A DNA stretch of 64,000 nucleotides, from contig NZ_BBWW01000001.1 of assembly GCF_001485215.1 (NCBI RefSeq), positions 3,038,001 through 3,102,000 on the forward strand, given 5' to 3'. This document shows positions 8,565-16,906 of this stretch, one piece after another. Made by a program: the position numbers and the translations under genes. The DNA comes from Leptolyngbya sp. NIES-2104 (GTDB lineage: Bacteria; Cyanobacteriota; Cyanobacteriia; Leptolyngbyales; Leptolyngbyaceae). Every line of letters begins with the position of its first letter. Position 1 is the first letter of the stretch. Under the pieces are notes generated by a model. The model was not told the origin of the DNA. It searched no databases and was given only the letters and a program-made list of their open reading frames with translations.

Positions 8565-10731
8565 CCTTGAAACCTTTGGGCGTAGAGTGAATCAAATTGG
8601 GTCGATCGCTGAGCTATTAGCGATGGAAACCGAAGAAGCCAGAAGCGAATCATTTCGCCAACTAGACAGAATCGTTGGTGAAGTTCTTGTCAGAAGTCTG
8701 CGAGGAGAACGAATCGCGACGATTGTGCAAGATCACTTAAATGTCAATACAGTGCTGATTCAAGGTCTCAGCAATGAGCATCGCGGTTTCTTGACCACCA
8801 CTTTTGGATTGGAACATCAACAGTCACGGGGAGCCTGGTTTTTGCCAGAGAGTGCCAACCTGCGGGTTGGGATGATGAGTTTACCGTGGGCATTCCGAGA
8901 ACACGATCGCTTCGCGACCGGGATCGCGCTAGAAGAGCGTGGCAAAGTCTTGCTCAACAGTTCTGCGGATGCCATCTTCACTTGGGCAATCTTGGAACCT
9001 TTGTTTAATGCGCTATTTCTGCCTTTTGAGCTTCGCGGTAATCTTTCTGGAACCCTGACTCGTGAAGAGATGCTCCAGCGTTGGGACGCGATCGAAACCC
9101 TCTATCAGACGCTTGGCTTTCAAGTTGCAGATGAATTAGCAGTCATGCGCTGGAGTGGAGGATGGAATCAACTGCGGACAGCGGAACAACTCGAAGCAAA
9201 ACAGCGATTGCTCAAAGCTTTGGCACGGCAAGCACAACCCCAAATGGCTACCTGCTATCGAGCCTTTCGGGTACGAGAATTAGTCAATGGCTATTATAAA
9301 AAAGCCAAGCGAGACGGACAGGTTAAGCGTAAACAAGCTTTAACTAAAGGTTTAGCACCGTCTCTAACTGGCTTCTTTGGCGGTGATTGGCTGGTATTTC
9401 TGACCTACTTGGGTGAAAAGCCGCATCCAGAAGAACAAATCATAACAGCGCTACCTGAAACTCGTCCGTTCGTTGGTGGCGCTAGCCGCGCCACTGAGGT
9501 TGCCGCCCTGCAAGGAATCGCAGCCGAAGAGATTGAGCGCATTGCCGCAGCTTATTGGCAGCAGTCAAGCGGACAATCCCCTGTAGAACAGCGCGTAGCT
9601 ACGCTTGAACGATATTGGTCTGCCTTTGATGGCATTCATGCTCGCCAAGCCGTGGGAATGCAGCCGCTTTGGGGACTGGTTGAAGATTACCGATTCTTAA
9701 ATTTCAACGAAACAGTGCAATCGCCCTATCAACCTCAACTTTACCAAGCTCTCCTTCCCAACGACTTGCTAAGTGAAATTGAGCGATTGTGGGGAACCGT
9801 GATGCTTGTTAAGTTTCCCGACAGAATTGTTAGCGAGTTATTTCCCCATGAGCTAATGGCGGAGACCTTTGGGGCTGCCCTCAAATTCTGGCACGGCTGC
9901 GCCTTGACTGCCTGGTTTCTCTGCGAAGGTCCATACTCTCGCACCGATATGGCAGGGCTAGCTCATTATTACCGACGCGAAATTGCTGCTTTGGAAGCCT
10001 GCCAAACTCCGATCGATCCAAAGATTTTCGATGAGTTGATGCAGGCAGAAGCTCAATTGGGACCAGCCGAACCCATTTATAACTCTCAAGAATCATCACC
10101 AATCGCAGCAGGCGGCTTGTCCCTTACGATTCGCACCAGCCTCGGCAGTCGCAGAACCGGATTTGAGAAGTTAAGGGACATCATCACTCGCCATCGTCAA
10201 ACTTGGTCAGCACAATATCTCGATCGCTATTTTCGCGCCCGTTGGGAGTCTGAAATTACGGAAGCGGGGCGGATTTATCATTTGCTGCTCCACGAACGAG
10301 GCGGAAAATCGCCCACACTCAAACAGTTTGCAAAGTCATCCGCAGTTGCAACGAACCACTGGTTTGGAGGAGATGTTAGTGGTTTATACGGAGCCATTCG
10401 AGAAAAATCGCCGGTTCAATCGCAACGCCTTGCACGAATGCCAGCCGACAGAGTTCTTTTTGCTAGAGCTGTCTATGAAGGAATGCCGCCGCATTTGCCC
10501 AAATTAGTTTCTGAAGAAATTAGAAACCAGAATTATCAACTTTTGCGGCTCAAGGAGGAATTAGCAAACTTGAGCCTGCGGTACGTCCAGCTAGAGGAAG
10601 CGCTGGGTCGAACACCTGAGCCTGCGGAATTAGGACTTGAGAAGTTGCAGAATTACGGTCAGATCCTGGGTCAAGATTTAAATGCCGTTTGGAATACTTA
10701 TGCAGGTGTTATTCAAAAGGCAAAGCACTAA
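8554..10731 (+). CDS. Uncharacterised 725-aa partner of the helicase
   Basis: I do not recognise this protein. It is soluble, mostly alpha-helical, with no transmembrane segment and no Walker or HExxH motif. A region rich in Trp and aromatic residues lies around 410-470. Residues about 586-620 (KQFAKSSAVATNHWFGGDV) look like a DNA-binding helical bundle. Residues about 655-690 (QLLRLKEELANLSLRYVQLE) form a clear short coiled coil. The start overlaps the helicase stop by 11 bp, so the two should be made together in a fixed ratio. It is probably the structural or sensor subunit of the three-gene unit. Function is unknown. Confidence 0.8.
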   Translation: MSPNLETFGRRVNQIGSIAELLAMETEEARSESFRQLDRIVGEVLVRSLRGERIATIVQDHLNVNTVLIQGLSNEHRGFLTTTFGLEHQQSRGAWFLPESANLRVGMMSLPWAFREHDRFATGIALEERGKVLLNSSADAIFTWAILEPLFNALFLPFELRGNLSGTLTREEMLQRWDAIETLYQTLGFQVADELAVMRWSGGWNQLRTAEQLEAKQRLLKALARQAQPQMATCYRAFRVRELVNGYYKKAKRDGQVKRKQALTKGLAPSLTGFFGGDWLVFLTYLGEKPHPEEQIITALPETRPFVGGASRATEVAALQGIAAEEIERIAAAYWQQSSGQSPVEQRVATLERYWSAFDGIHARQAVGMQPLWGLVEDYRFLNFNETVQSPYQPQLYQALLPNDLLSEIERLWGTVMLVKFPDRIVSELFPHELMAETFGAALKFWHGCALTAWFLCEGPYSRTDMAGLAHYYRREIAALEACQTPIDPKIFDELMQAEAQLGPAEPIYNSQESSPIAAGGLSLTIRTSLGSRRTGFEKLRDIITRHRQTWSAQYLDRYFRARWESEITEAGRIYHLLLHERGGKSPTLKQFAKSSAVATNHWFGGDVSGLYGAIREKSPVQSQRLARMPADRVLFARAVYEGMPPHLPKLVSEEIRNQNYQLLRLKEELANLSLRYVQLEEALGRTPEPAELGLEKLQNYGQILGQDLNAVWNTYAGVIQKAKH

Positions 10732-10797
10732 AGTTGTCCAAGTTTTGTGGAAAGACGGGTGAGTCAGATTAACGTATGTTTACTTTTAGGAGTACCT

Positions 10798-10836
10798 ATG
10801 AAACTGAAGGTGGCGACCTGGAAACTGAAGCGGTAA
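10798..10836 (+). other. 12-codon ORF with strong ribosome site
   Basis: TTAGGAGTACCT precedes ATGAAACTGAAG, and the frame ends after 12 codons (KLKVATWKLKR). It lies between the end of the 725-aa gene and a methyltransferase fragment. It may be the beginning of a deleted gene or chance. Confidence 0.2.
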
Positions 10837-10849
10837 GCGTTCTTTGATG

Positions 10850-10948
10850 ACAGCAGAGTTTAATGTGCAAGAAATAACTGAAAGAGACCCTTATCCTGAT
10901 ATCGAGGTTCAAACTCGACGTGCTTATATCTTTGCAAGAAAGGTGTGA
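10850..10948 (+). pseudogene. C-terminal remnant of SAM methyltransferase
   Basis: The frame reads about 32 codons ending ERDPYPDIEVQTRRAYIFAR and a stop. This matches the C-terminus of the intact methyltransferase at 59825-60466 and of the deleted copy at 50313-50603. Only this tail remains. It marks the junction between the defence locus and the accessory gene region. Confidence 0.7.
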
Positions 10949-10979
10949 AACAATGCACTGTCCGACATTATCATTACTG

Positions 10980-11963
10980 TCACTCTACAGGGTATGGACC
11001 TTCTGCAAACTTGCGGCTGTGGTATCCTTTTGACCCAATGACACGTGCTAAAGAACTGCGTGGGTCGGCTCCCGATTTCAATCTGTCAAGCATCGATCGA
11101 AAATCATACTTTGGCTGCCAGCCAAGTTCGTTTCTTGCCTTTTCATTGACATAGACTCTTTCAATGCCAGGAAACATTTTCCAGCCGCGACGCGAGTACT
11201 CTTCTTCATAATCAGGAAATTTCCGCTGCACAACCTGTGGGGCATTGGCTCGCAATTCCCATAAATCATCCGGGGTAAAAGGGGTGGTCGCACTGATGAT
11301 GTAGCGACCAAAGCCGATCGCTGGAGCCTTTTCAAGGGCAAGAAGATGGGCACTCACCACGTCTTCGAGATCCACTCTGCGATAGAGCAATTCGTTTGCC
11401 TTGATGTTGCTATCCGAGTAAGCCTGTCGCGTTTCTGGATGATCGTCTTCCTCCGGGAAAAACCGCGAGGTTCGTAGAACGAGGCAAGGAAGACGCTGAT
11501 TTTGGTAAAACAGTTGGCACAGGTCTTCTGCCGCAGTTTTAGTCACGCCATAGATGTTTTTGGAAATGGGCGTGACCTCCTCAGTGATCCAAGCCGCAGG
11601 CGCGTGGGCAGGCGGTGTGAGCGCACTTCCGAAGGTGCTGGTTGTACTGGTGAAGATAAAAGCCTGTGCCTGAGCTGCCACCGCTTCCTCCAGCAGATTG
11701 AGCGTTCCTGTAATATTGGTGTCTACAAAGCTTTGGCGACTATGGGTAGAGACATGAGGTTTGTGCAGCGTTGCTGTATGAAGAACGGCATCCACCCCTT
11801 TCAGACATTGTTTGACCCGATCGCGATCGCAGATAGAACCAACGGTATGGGTGAAGTCTGTTTTGATCAGATCCATGCCGATGACATCGTGGTGTGTGTT
11901 TTGTAAGGTACGAACTAACGCTTCACCCAGATGCCCTGCACTGCCTGTCACCAAGATCTTCAT
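10980..11963 (-). CDS. Extended SDR, NAD(P)-dependent epimerase/dehydratase family
   Basis: About 327 residues. It starts MKILVTGSAGHLGEALV, a Rossmann nucleotide-binding motif (TGxxGxxG). The catalytic pair is seen as YGVTK (YxxxK), with STTST before it as the serine segment. The C-terminus has YVNEKARNELGW, typical of sugar-nucleotide epimerase-like extended SDRs that modify a C4 position. The substrate cannot be read from sequence. It stands alone on the minus strand, 84 bp before the DUF1579-led end of the YCII/GST operon. An in-frame ATG at 11969 gives MGMKIL. Confidence 0.85.
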   Translation of the reverse strand: MKILVTGSAGHLGEALVRTLQNTHHDVIGMDLIKTDFTHTVGSICDRDRVKQCLKGVDAVLHTATLHKPHVSTHSRQSFVDTNITGTLNLLEEAVAAQAQAFIFTSTTSTFGSALTPPAHAPAAWITEEVTPISKNIYGVTKTAAEDLCQLFYQNQRLPCLVLRTSRFFPEEDDHPETRQAYSDSNIKANELLYRRVDLEDVVSAHLLALEKAPAIGFGRYIISATTPFTPDDLWELRANAPQVVQRKFPDYEEEYSRRGWKMFPGIERVYVNEKARNELGWQPKYDFRSMLDRLKSGADPRSSLARVIGSKGYHSRKFAEGPYPVE

Positions 11964-12047
11964 ACCCATACCGATTCTTATCGTAGATTCACTCCCCCAG
12001 CATCTTAATATGCAGTGTCTTTTCGTCCACTTCTTGCTGGCTTGCCG

Positions 12048-12563
12048 CTATTGCTTTCGCTGATAAGTTGCGGTCATGAAGTGCTGCCACTGCCCGTCAT
12101 CCCTTAACACATGCGAGGTCATAACTCGATGATCGTCGCTCTTGAATTCGATCGCATCTTTGTACTTTGCCAGTTTTCCATCACCCGTCATTGCGGGTCC
12201 GTCGGAATATAGCGTGAGCGTTGTTTCAGCGGCATTCAGTTCGCCTTCGTATCGCCAGAGAAAAGTCATCATTGACCCAATCCAGGTGCCCACATACCGC
12301 TGTTGCTGGGGGTCATAGCCGATCGTCATTAGCGTGGTTGCAGGATCGCCCCCCGGCATCTCGCCCTGCCCCTCCGCCAGTACCCAAAGTCCACCAAGCG
12401 AGCGGACAGTCTCAGTTCCCGTCCATTTTTCGGGTGGTTGATCGGCTCCCATCGTCGCCTCGGTTTCATACGTCCACTCGCCAATCAGTTTTTGCAGCCA
12501 CTGATGTTCTTTTTGGGGTTCAGAATGCATTGTTGATTGTTGTTCTGCTTGTGTTGTTTCCAT
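12048..12563 (-). CDS. DUF1579 family protein
   Basis: 171 residues. The pattern HQWLQKLIGEWTYE, then TVRSLGGLWVLAEG, TIGYDPQQQRYVGTWI and DGPAM is that of DUF1579, a lipocalin-like beta-barrel family of unknown function. It is common beside YCII and VOC genes under ECF sigma control. It is the last gene of the minus-strand run beginning at 15112, 22 bp after the GST gene. No signal peptide is visible. Confidence 0.85.
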   Translation of the reverse strand: METTQAEQQSTMHSEPQKEHQWLQKLIGEWTYETEATMGADQPPEKWTGTETVRSLGGLWVLAEGQGEMPGGDPATTLMTIGYDPQQQRYVGTWIGSMMTFLWRYEGELNAAETTLTLYSDGPAMTGDGKLAKYKDAIEFKSDDHRVMTSHVLRDDGQWQHFMTATYQRKQ

Positions 12564-12585
12564 TGCTTTTGCTCCTGTTGATCAA

Positions 12586-13236
12586 TCATTGTGAGCTGCG
12601 ATCGTCGCCGATACTAGCTAGTGCTGCTGCAATTCGCATTGGGGCTTTGGGTCGTTCATACATTCGTTCCAGATAAGCGACCAACGTGGGGAAAGGGTCG
12701 AGCAGTTGAGTTTCGTTTGCCCAATCCAACGTGTAAGCCAGGATAAAATCCGCCACTGTGACTTGCTCACCCACCACAAACTGCCGATTCAGCAGGTGGT
12801 TTTCCAGCACGATCGCCATGTTCGTGAAGTCTTGCCGAGCCAGCGGAATCTCATCCGGTAATCTCAATGCCTCTGGATACAAAGCGGTGTGGCGTGCGAT
12901 TCGCCATAGCGGTTGTTCTAGCTCGGTGACCGTAAAGAAAAGCCAGCGATAAAGCTGCGACCGCAATAGGTCTGTGGGGATGAAGTGACGGTCTGGATAC
13001 TTTTCGGCAAGATAGAGCGCGATCGCGACCGATTCAGTGATGGTATGCTCTCCATCGACTAACACTGGGAGCTTGCCCGCAGGATTGAGTTCCAGGAAAG
13101 CGGCTGTGCGGTGTTCCCCTGTGGGTAGACGAATGGAGACGGCTTCAAAGTCCACGCCTAGTTCTTGAAGCACCCAGCGAACCCGAATCGATCGAGTCGG
13201 CGTAAATTCATAGAATTTCATTCGGGTTGGTTCCAT
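12586..13236 (-). CDS. Glutathione S-transferase
   Basis: 216 residues. The N-terminal thioredoxin-like half includes MKFYEFTPTRSIRVRW, then LNPAGKLPVLVDGEHTITES, which holds the cis-Pro and the glutathione-binding Glu-Ser. The C-terminal helical half has VVGEQVTVADFILAYTLDW, the conserved N-capping box and hydrophobic staple of GSTs. It conjugates glutathione to electrophiles in the cytoplasm. It sits in the ECF42-linked detoxification operon, between a VOC gene and a DUF1579 gene. The start could also be ATG 13221 (MKFYEF), which better matches the family length. Confidence 0.88.
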   Translation of the reverse strand: MEPTRMKFYEFTPTRSIRVRWVLQELGVDFEAVSIRLPTGEHRTAAFLELNPAGKLPVLVDGEHTITESVAIALYLAEKYPDRHFIPTDLLRSQLYRWLFFTVTELEQPLWRIARHTALYPEALRLPDEIPLARQDFTNMAIVLENHLLNRQFVVGEQVTVADFILAYTLDWANETQLLDPFPTLVAYLERMYERPKAPMRIAAALASIGDDRSSQ

Positions 13237-13263
13237 GTCTGCAAGTTCCCAAGCGGTAACAGG

Positions 13264-13674
13264 TCAAGCACCTTTTTCACAGTTCACCATCCACGGTGTA
13301 CCAAATTGATCGACTAACATCCCGAATCGAAATGCCCAGAAAGATTGCTCAAAAGGCATCTTGACGATTCCGTTTTCTGCTAAAGCGTGAAAAATCCGTT
13401 CTGCCTCAGCGGGTTCGTCAATGCTGATCTGCACATAAAAGCCTTGAGGGGGTTCAAAATAGCCAGGTGGGCTGTCAGATCCCATCAAGAGGCGACTCCC
13501 CAAATCGAGGCAAACATGCATGATTTTGTCCTGCCATTCCGTAGGGATGTGTTCTGCTGAGGGGGCTTCTTTGTGCGTCATCAGCGTGACAATTTTGCCA
13601 CCAAAACATTGCTCGTAAAACTTGAACGCTGCCTCACAGTTGCCGTTGAACATCAGGTAAGGATTGAGTTGCAT
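13264..13674 (-). CDS. VOC family protein, PhnB-like
   Basis: 136 residues. It begins MQLNPYLMFNGNCEAAFKFY and has FGGKIVTLM and LVDQFGTPWMVN, the single-chain PhnB/glyoxalase-like subfamily of VOC proteins. The substrate is unknown. A good GGAG site precedes the ATG. It is the fourth gene of the operon starting at 15112. Proteins of this type are regular neighbours of ECF42 and ECF41 sigma factors. Confidence 0.87.
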   Translation of the reverse strand: MQLNPYLMFNGNCEAAFKFYEQCFGGKIVTLMTHKEAPSAEHIPTEWQDKIMHVCLDLGSRLLMGSDSPPGYFEPPQGFYVQISIDEPAEAERIFHALAENGIVKMPFEQSFWAFRFGMLVDQFGTPWMVNCEKGA

Positions 13675-13730
13675 TGGGTTCTCCTTTGTAATGAATGAAT
13701 TGTTCGATGAGCCGATCGTTTGCGCGTCAG

Positions 13731-14162
13731 CTACTTTTGCTGTTGCGTCTCAATCTGGGTGCGAATGCGGTCTTCCTGCTCTCTCAATTCGGGGGTCAGT
13801 GCCTCACCGAAATCCTCTGCCTCGAATACAGGGCGGATCTCAATCTCGGATTCTCCGGGCATTGGGTTGGGGCAGCGTTTCACCCAGGAAATGGCTTCTT
13901 CGATCGAGTCCACCTGCCACAGCCAGTACCCGGCAACTAGCTCCTGCGTTTGAGCAAATGGTCCTTGGGTGACGGTGCGATCGGTTCCTGAAAAGCGAAC
14001 TCGCGCTCCTTTTGAGCTAGGATGAAGCCCCTCAGCCGCGAGCAAGATCCCTGCCTTGGCTAATGCTTCGTTGTACTGCCCCATTTCGGTTAAGAGCTGT
14101 TCGCTCGGCAAGACTCCAGCTTCAGAGTCTGGGGTGGCTTTGACGATGACCATCACTTTCAT
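13731..14162 (-). CDS. YCII/DGPF domain protein
   Basis: 143 residues. The core MKVMVIVKATPDSEAG, then VTQGPFAQTQELVAGYWLW and a C-terminal IEIRPVFE are diagnostic of the YCII-related (DGPF) family; here the DGPF motif reads QGPF. These dimeric ferredoxin-like proteins are of unknown role and are the typical partners of ECF42 sigma factors. It is the third gene of the operon and a distant paralogue of the gene at 14753. Confidence 0.88.
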   Translation of the reverse strand: MKVMVIVKATPDSEAGVLPSEQLLTEMGQYNEALAKAGILLAAEGLHPSSKGARVRFSGTDRTVTQGPFAQTQELVAGYWLWQVDSIEEAISWVKRCPNPMPGESEIEIRPVFEAEDFGEALTPELREQEDRIRTQIETQQQK

Positions 14163-14222
14163 TGTGAAATCTCCGGTTGAGTCGTTTTGAGTTGAATTGC
14201 TAGGGGTTTGGTGCGCTTACCG

Positions 14223-14720
14223 CTAACGAGCAGCGACCCGCTTGAGTTGATCAATCTCGATCTTCTTCATTTGCAGCATGGCAGTTGTGACGCTTTGGGA
14301 GACTGCCGCATCGGGGTGATTGAGCAACTCGATCAGAATGTGAGGAATAATTTGCCATGAGACTCCATATTGGTCTTTGAGCCAGCCGCATTGCTGGGCG
14401 GTTTCATCGCCACCCGCAGACAGTTTTTGCCAGTAATCGTCCACTTCCTCCTGGGTTTCGCAAAAGACTTGGAAGGAAATTGCCTCGTTAAATTTGAAGG
14501 TCGGACCTCCATTCAGGGCTGTGAACGGCTGACCATCCAGTTCAAAGCTCACGGTCATGACAGTTCCGGCTGGTTTTCCGTGAATTTCCTGTCCCGCTTC
14601 TCCGTATCGACTGATGTGGAGGATTTTGGAATTGCGAAAAATCGACGTATAAAACTGAGCGGCTGCTTCGGCTTGATCATCAAACCATAAACAGGGCGTG
14701 ATGTTGGAATGGGTTTGCAT
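14223..14720 (-). CDS. VOC family protein, 3-demethylubiquinone methyltransferase-like fold
   Basis: 165 residues from ATG 14720, chosen because GGAG lies 7 nt upstream and family similarity starts there (QTHSNITPCLWFDDQAEAAA). FYTSIFRNSKI, GQPFTALNGGPTFKF, CGWLKDQYGVSWQIIP and a C-terminal MLQMKKIEIDQLKRV define the PhnB/UbiG-type VOC family often misnamed as a methyltransferase. No methyltransferase motif is present. It is the second gene of the operon, 32 bp after the YCII gene at 14753. Confidence 0.88.
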   Translation of the reverse strand: MQTHSNITPCLWFDDQAEAAAQFYTSIFRNSKILHISRYGEAGQEIHGKPAGTVMTVSFELDGQPFTALNGGPTFKFNEAISFQVFCETQEEVDDYWQKLSAGGDETAQQCGWLKDQYGVSWQIIPHILIELLNHPDAAVSQSVTTAMLQMKKIEIDQLKRVAAR

Positions 14721-14752
14721 GAGGGTTCTCCTTTTCAAGCGGTTGAGGACAG

Positions 14753-15112
14753 TCATGATTGTGCGGGTAGTCCCGCAACTTCAATCACCGGACGGATTTC
14801 AACGGTGCCGACTTTTGCTGCTGGAATTTGGGTGGCGATCGCGATCGCGTCATCGAGATTCCGAGCATCAATCAGAAAGAAACCGCCCAATTGTTCACGG
14901 GTTTCGGCAAACGGTCCATCCGTGACGAGCGATTTACCCTCCCGCATCCGGACGCTGGTTGCGGTTGCCACGGGATGGAGTGGGGCGGTGGCGAGATACT
15001 GTCCCTTCGAGTGAAGCTGCTGAGCGAGTTGGGCGGAGTCTGCATAGCATTGCGCTCGCTCGGTGTCGCTCAGGGCAGTTTCTTCCAGGTAAATCAACAG
15101 CACATATTTCAT
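14753..15112 (-). CDS. YCII/DGPF domain protein, operon lead gene
   Basis: 119 residues, starting MKYVLLIYLEETALSD, with VTDGPFAETREQLGGFF carrying the intact DGPF motif, and ending with VEIRPVIEV. AAGGAGG lies 7 nt before the ATG. The ECF42-like promoter at 15136-15162 would give a leader of only about 18 nt. DGPF proteins are strongly associated with ECF42 sigma factors, and the sigma gene lies just upstream in the opposite direction. A role in oxidative or electrophile stress is suggested by the GST and VOC genes in the operon. Confidence 0.9.
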   Translation of the reverse strand: MKYVLLIYLEETALSDTERAQCYADSAQLAQQLHSKGQYLATAPLHPVATATSVRMREGKSLVTDGPFAETREQLGGFFLIDARNLDDAIAIATQIPAAKVGTVEIRPVIEVAGLPAQS

Positions 15113-15135
15113 TCGGTTGCCTCCTTTGTGAGTGA

Positions 15136-15162
15136 GTCGAATGAGGCTGGCTCAAATCGACA
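15136..15162 (-). promoter_or_regulatory. ECF42-type promoter, proximal copy
   Basis: On the minus strand TGTCGA (15162-15157) is followed after 17 bp by CGAC (15139-15136). TGTCGA is the -35 motif I remember for ECF42 sigma factors. It is placed correctly for the YCII gene at 15112. Confidence 0.65.
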
Positions 15163-15229
15163 CTTTGCCAAAAAATTTGATCATTGAGTACGATCGCACT
15201 TAACCTCCTTGGGTTCCTTTCATGAGTTA

Positions 15230-15256
15230 GTCGAACGGCGATCGCCCAAATCGACA
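15230..15256 (-). promoter_or_regulatory. ECF42-type promoter, distal copy
   Basis: A second TGTCGA (15256-15251), 17-bp spacer and CGAC (15233-15230), with the same flanking words (TTTGGCA before, TTTG after, TTCGACT at -10). It is followed by AAGGAGG (15210-15204) and a GTG frame of only 14 codons, as if the gene it once served has been lost or the whole promoter-leader unit was duplicated. Confidence 0.6.
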
Positions 15257-15281
15257 CCCTGCCAAACTTTTTGTGTTAAGT

Positions 15282-16535
15282 ATGATTACAAACACCAAAG
15301 CTGATGTAGACCAAGCAATCGCCTCAGTTTATCGGTCTGACTGGGGGCGGATTATCGCCGTCCTGATTCGATTATTGGGGGATTTCGATATCGCTGAAGA
15401 GGCAGCACAAGAGGCTTTTGCGGCGGCGGTAAAGCAATGGCAAGCGACAGGTATTCCCGATCTTCCGCGTGCCTGGATGATTCGCACCGCACGATATAAA
15501 GCGATCGATCGCCTGCGACGCAAAATCCGGATGACTGAAAAACTCGAATGGTACGCCGCATCCGGGTTAATTCCAGCCAGCGAGGAGCCAACGTATGACA
15601 ATGATGAAATTCCAGACGATCGCCTCAGGCTAATCTTTACCTGCTGTCACCCGGCACTGGCGATCGAAACTCAAGTGGCTCTGACGCTGCGAATGCTCGG
15701 CGGACTCGAAACCGATGAAATTGCTCGCGCCTTTCTCGTACCCACTGCAACAATGGCACAGCGGCTGGTGCGTGCCAAACGCAAGATTCGGGATGCGGGC
15801 ATTCCCTACAAAGTACCAGACACAACCGATCTTCCTGATCGGATCGACGCAGTGCTAGCGGTGATTTATCTGATTTTTAACGAGGGTTACGCGGCGACTC
15901 GTGGCGAGGCACTGATCCGAGCCGATCTTTGTGCGGAAGCGATCCGGCTCGGTCGCTTGGTGAGGACGTTGATGTCACCACAACTGCCTTCAGAAGCCAC
16001 TGCGCTCTTGGCACTGATGTTGCTGCACGACGCGCGACGCGATGCCCGTTTGGATGAAGCAGGCGATTTAGTGCTGCTCGAAGATCAGGATCGCCGCCGT
16101 TGGCATCAGGCACAAATTGCTGAGGCGCTGCCGCTGGTTGAGGAGGCGCTGCGGACTGGGACAGGGTTGTTTGCATTGCAAGCCGCGATCGCTGCTCTGC
16201 ATTGCCAAGCTGCACGAGCTGAAGACACCGACTGGGCACAAATTGTTCAGCTTTATGCGGTGATGGAACGCTTATATCCGTCCCCGATCGTGTCTTTGAA
16301 TCGGGCGGTCGCAATCTCGATGGCAAACAGTCCTGAAGCCGCAATTGTTCTTATCGATCGACTTGCTCCTGAACTCGATAGTTATCATCTGCTCCACGCC
16401 ACTCGTGCTGACTTACTGCGGCGGATCGGCGCATTTCAGGAAGCAACTCAGAGCTACAGACGGGCACTAGAACGAGTCACAAATGACAGTGAGCGTCGAT
16501 TTCTAGAGCGTCGGTTGAGCGAAGTTCAGCCTTAA
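15282..16535 (+). CDS. ECF42-group RNA polymerase sigma factor with C-terminal TPR-like domain
   Basis: 417 residues from ATG 15282 (a GTG at 15273 is in frame). Sigma2 is seen as [20 protein letters not shown], and the [17 protein letters not shown] segment follows. Sigma4 is [20 protein letters not shown] through [15 protein letters not shown]. After residue 185 comes [18 protein letters not shown], then a helical TPR-like half. This long C-terminus is the hallmark of ECF42 (DUF6596). The group has no classic anti-sigma factor and is linked to YCII/DGPF genes, which lie here in a divergent operon. The target is very likely the TGTCGA promoters at 15136-15256. Confidence 0.9.
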   Translation: MITNTKADVDQAIASVYRSDWGRIIAVLIRLLGDFDIAEEAAQEAFAAAVKQWQATGIPDLPRAWMIRTARYKAIDRLRRKIRMTEKLEWYAASGLIPASEEPTYDNDEIPDDRLRLIFTCCHPALAIETQVALTLRMLGGLETDEIARAFLVPTATMAQRLVRAKRKIRDAGIPYKVPDTTDLPDRIDAVLAVIYLIFNEGYAATRGEALIRADLCAEAIRLGRLVRTLMSPQLPSEATALLALMLLHDARRDARLDEAGDLVLLEDQDRRRWHQAQIAEALPLVEEALRTGTGLFALQAAIAALHCQAARAEDTDWAQIVQLYAVMERLYPSPIVSLNRAVAISMANSPEAAIVLIDRLAPELDSYHLLHATRADLLRRIGAFQEATQSYRRALERVTNDSERRFLERRLSEVQP

Positions 16536-16567
16536 CATTCGAGATGTCTCATTTCTTTAACGATGGT

Positions 16568-16640
16568 GAACTTGCAACTTAACAAAAGGCAAAAGTAACC
16601 AAGTTGATTTAGTCCAAATGTATTGCTATGATGCGATCGC
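16568..16640 (+). repeat. Diverged repeat copy 1 with sigma70 promoter
   Basis: About 70 bp starting GAACTTGCAACTTAAC matches 30622-30692. The first part is the stop-codon end of a GNAT-like gene (ELAT and a stop). The second part is a promoter: TTGATT 16604-16609, 17-bp spacer, TATGAT 16627-16632. The copy here heads a 57-codon ORF (16618-16791) of uncertain status and the truncated VOC gene at 16754. Confidence 0.6.
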
Positions 16641-16753
16641 TTTGCAGCTTTCTAACACGATTGGGACTCACCGACAGCAAGATTTACAACAATGGATTGA
16701 TGCTGCTGAACTATCGATTGAAACATTGAGAAGAAATGGAGAACTCGCGATCA

Positions 16754-16906
16754 ATGCGAATTACCGCTTCAGCAATCTCGCTCAACGTTGATGATGTCAC
16801 CGCATCCGCTACATTCATCAAGCAACATTTTGGCTTCAAGGAAGAGATGTCAGCCGAGGGTTTTGTATCCCTCTCTCGACCCGATGCAGGATTTATTTTT
16901 CAATGA
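16754..16906 (+). pseudogene. Truncated VOC gene, N-terminal 50 codons
   Basis: The frame MRITASAISLNVDDVTASAT continues to RPDAGFIFQ and stops. It is nearly identical to the first 48 residues of the intact VOC gene at 48227-48607, whose protein is 126 residues. Similarity breaks at the stop and runs straight into the GNAT gene (ATGA overlap at 16903). This is a broken duplicate fused to the next gene. Confidence 0.8.

Noticed and set aside
13664..13972. Plus-strand frames antisense to YCII gene at 13731
   Set aside because: Several overlapping frames appear in the GC-rich antisense of a clear YCII gene; none has a family pattern.
14934..15257. Minus-strand frame of 107 codons over the ECF42 promoters
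   Set aside because: It overlaps the YCII gene in another frame and has no recognisable family; it is a shadow frame.
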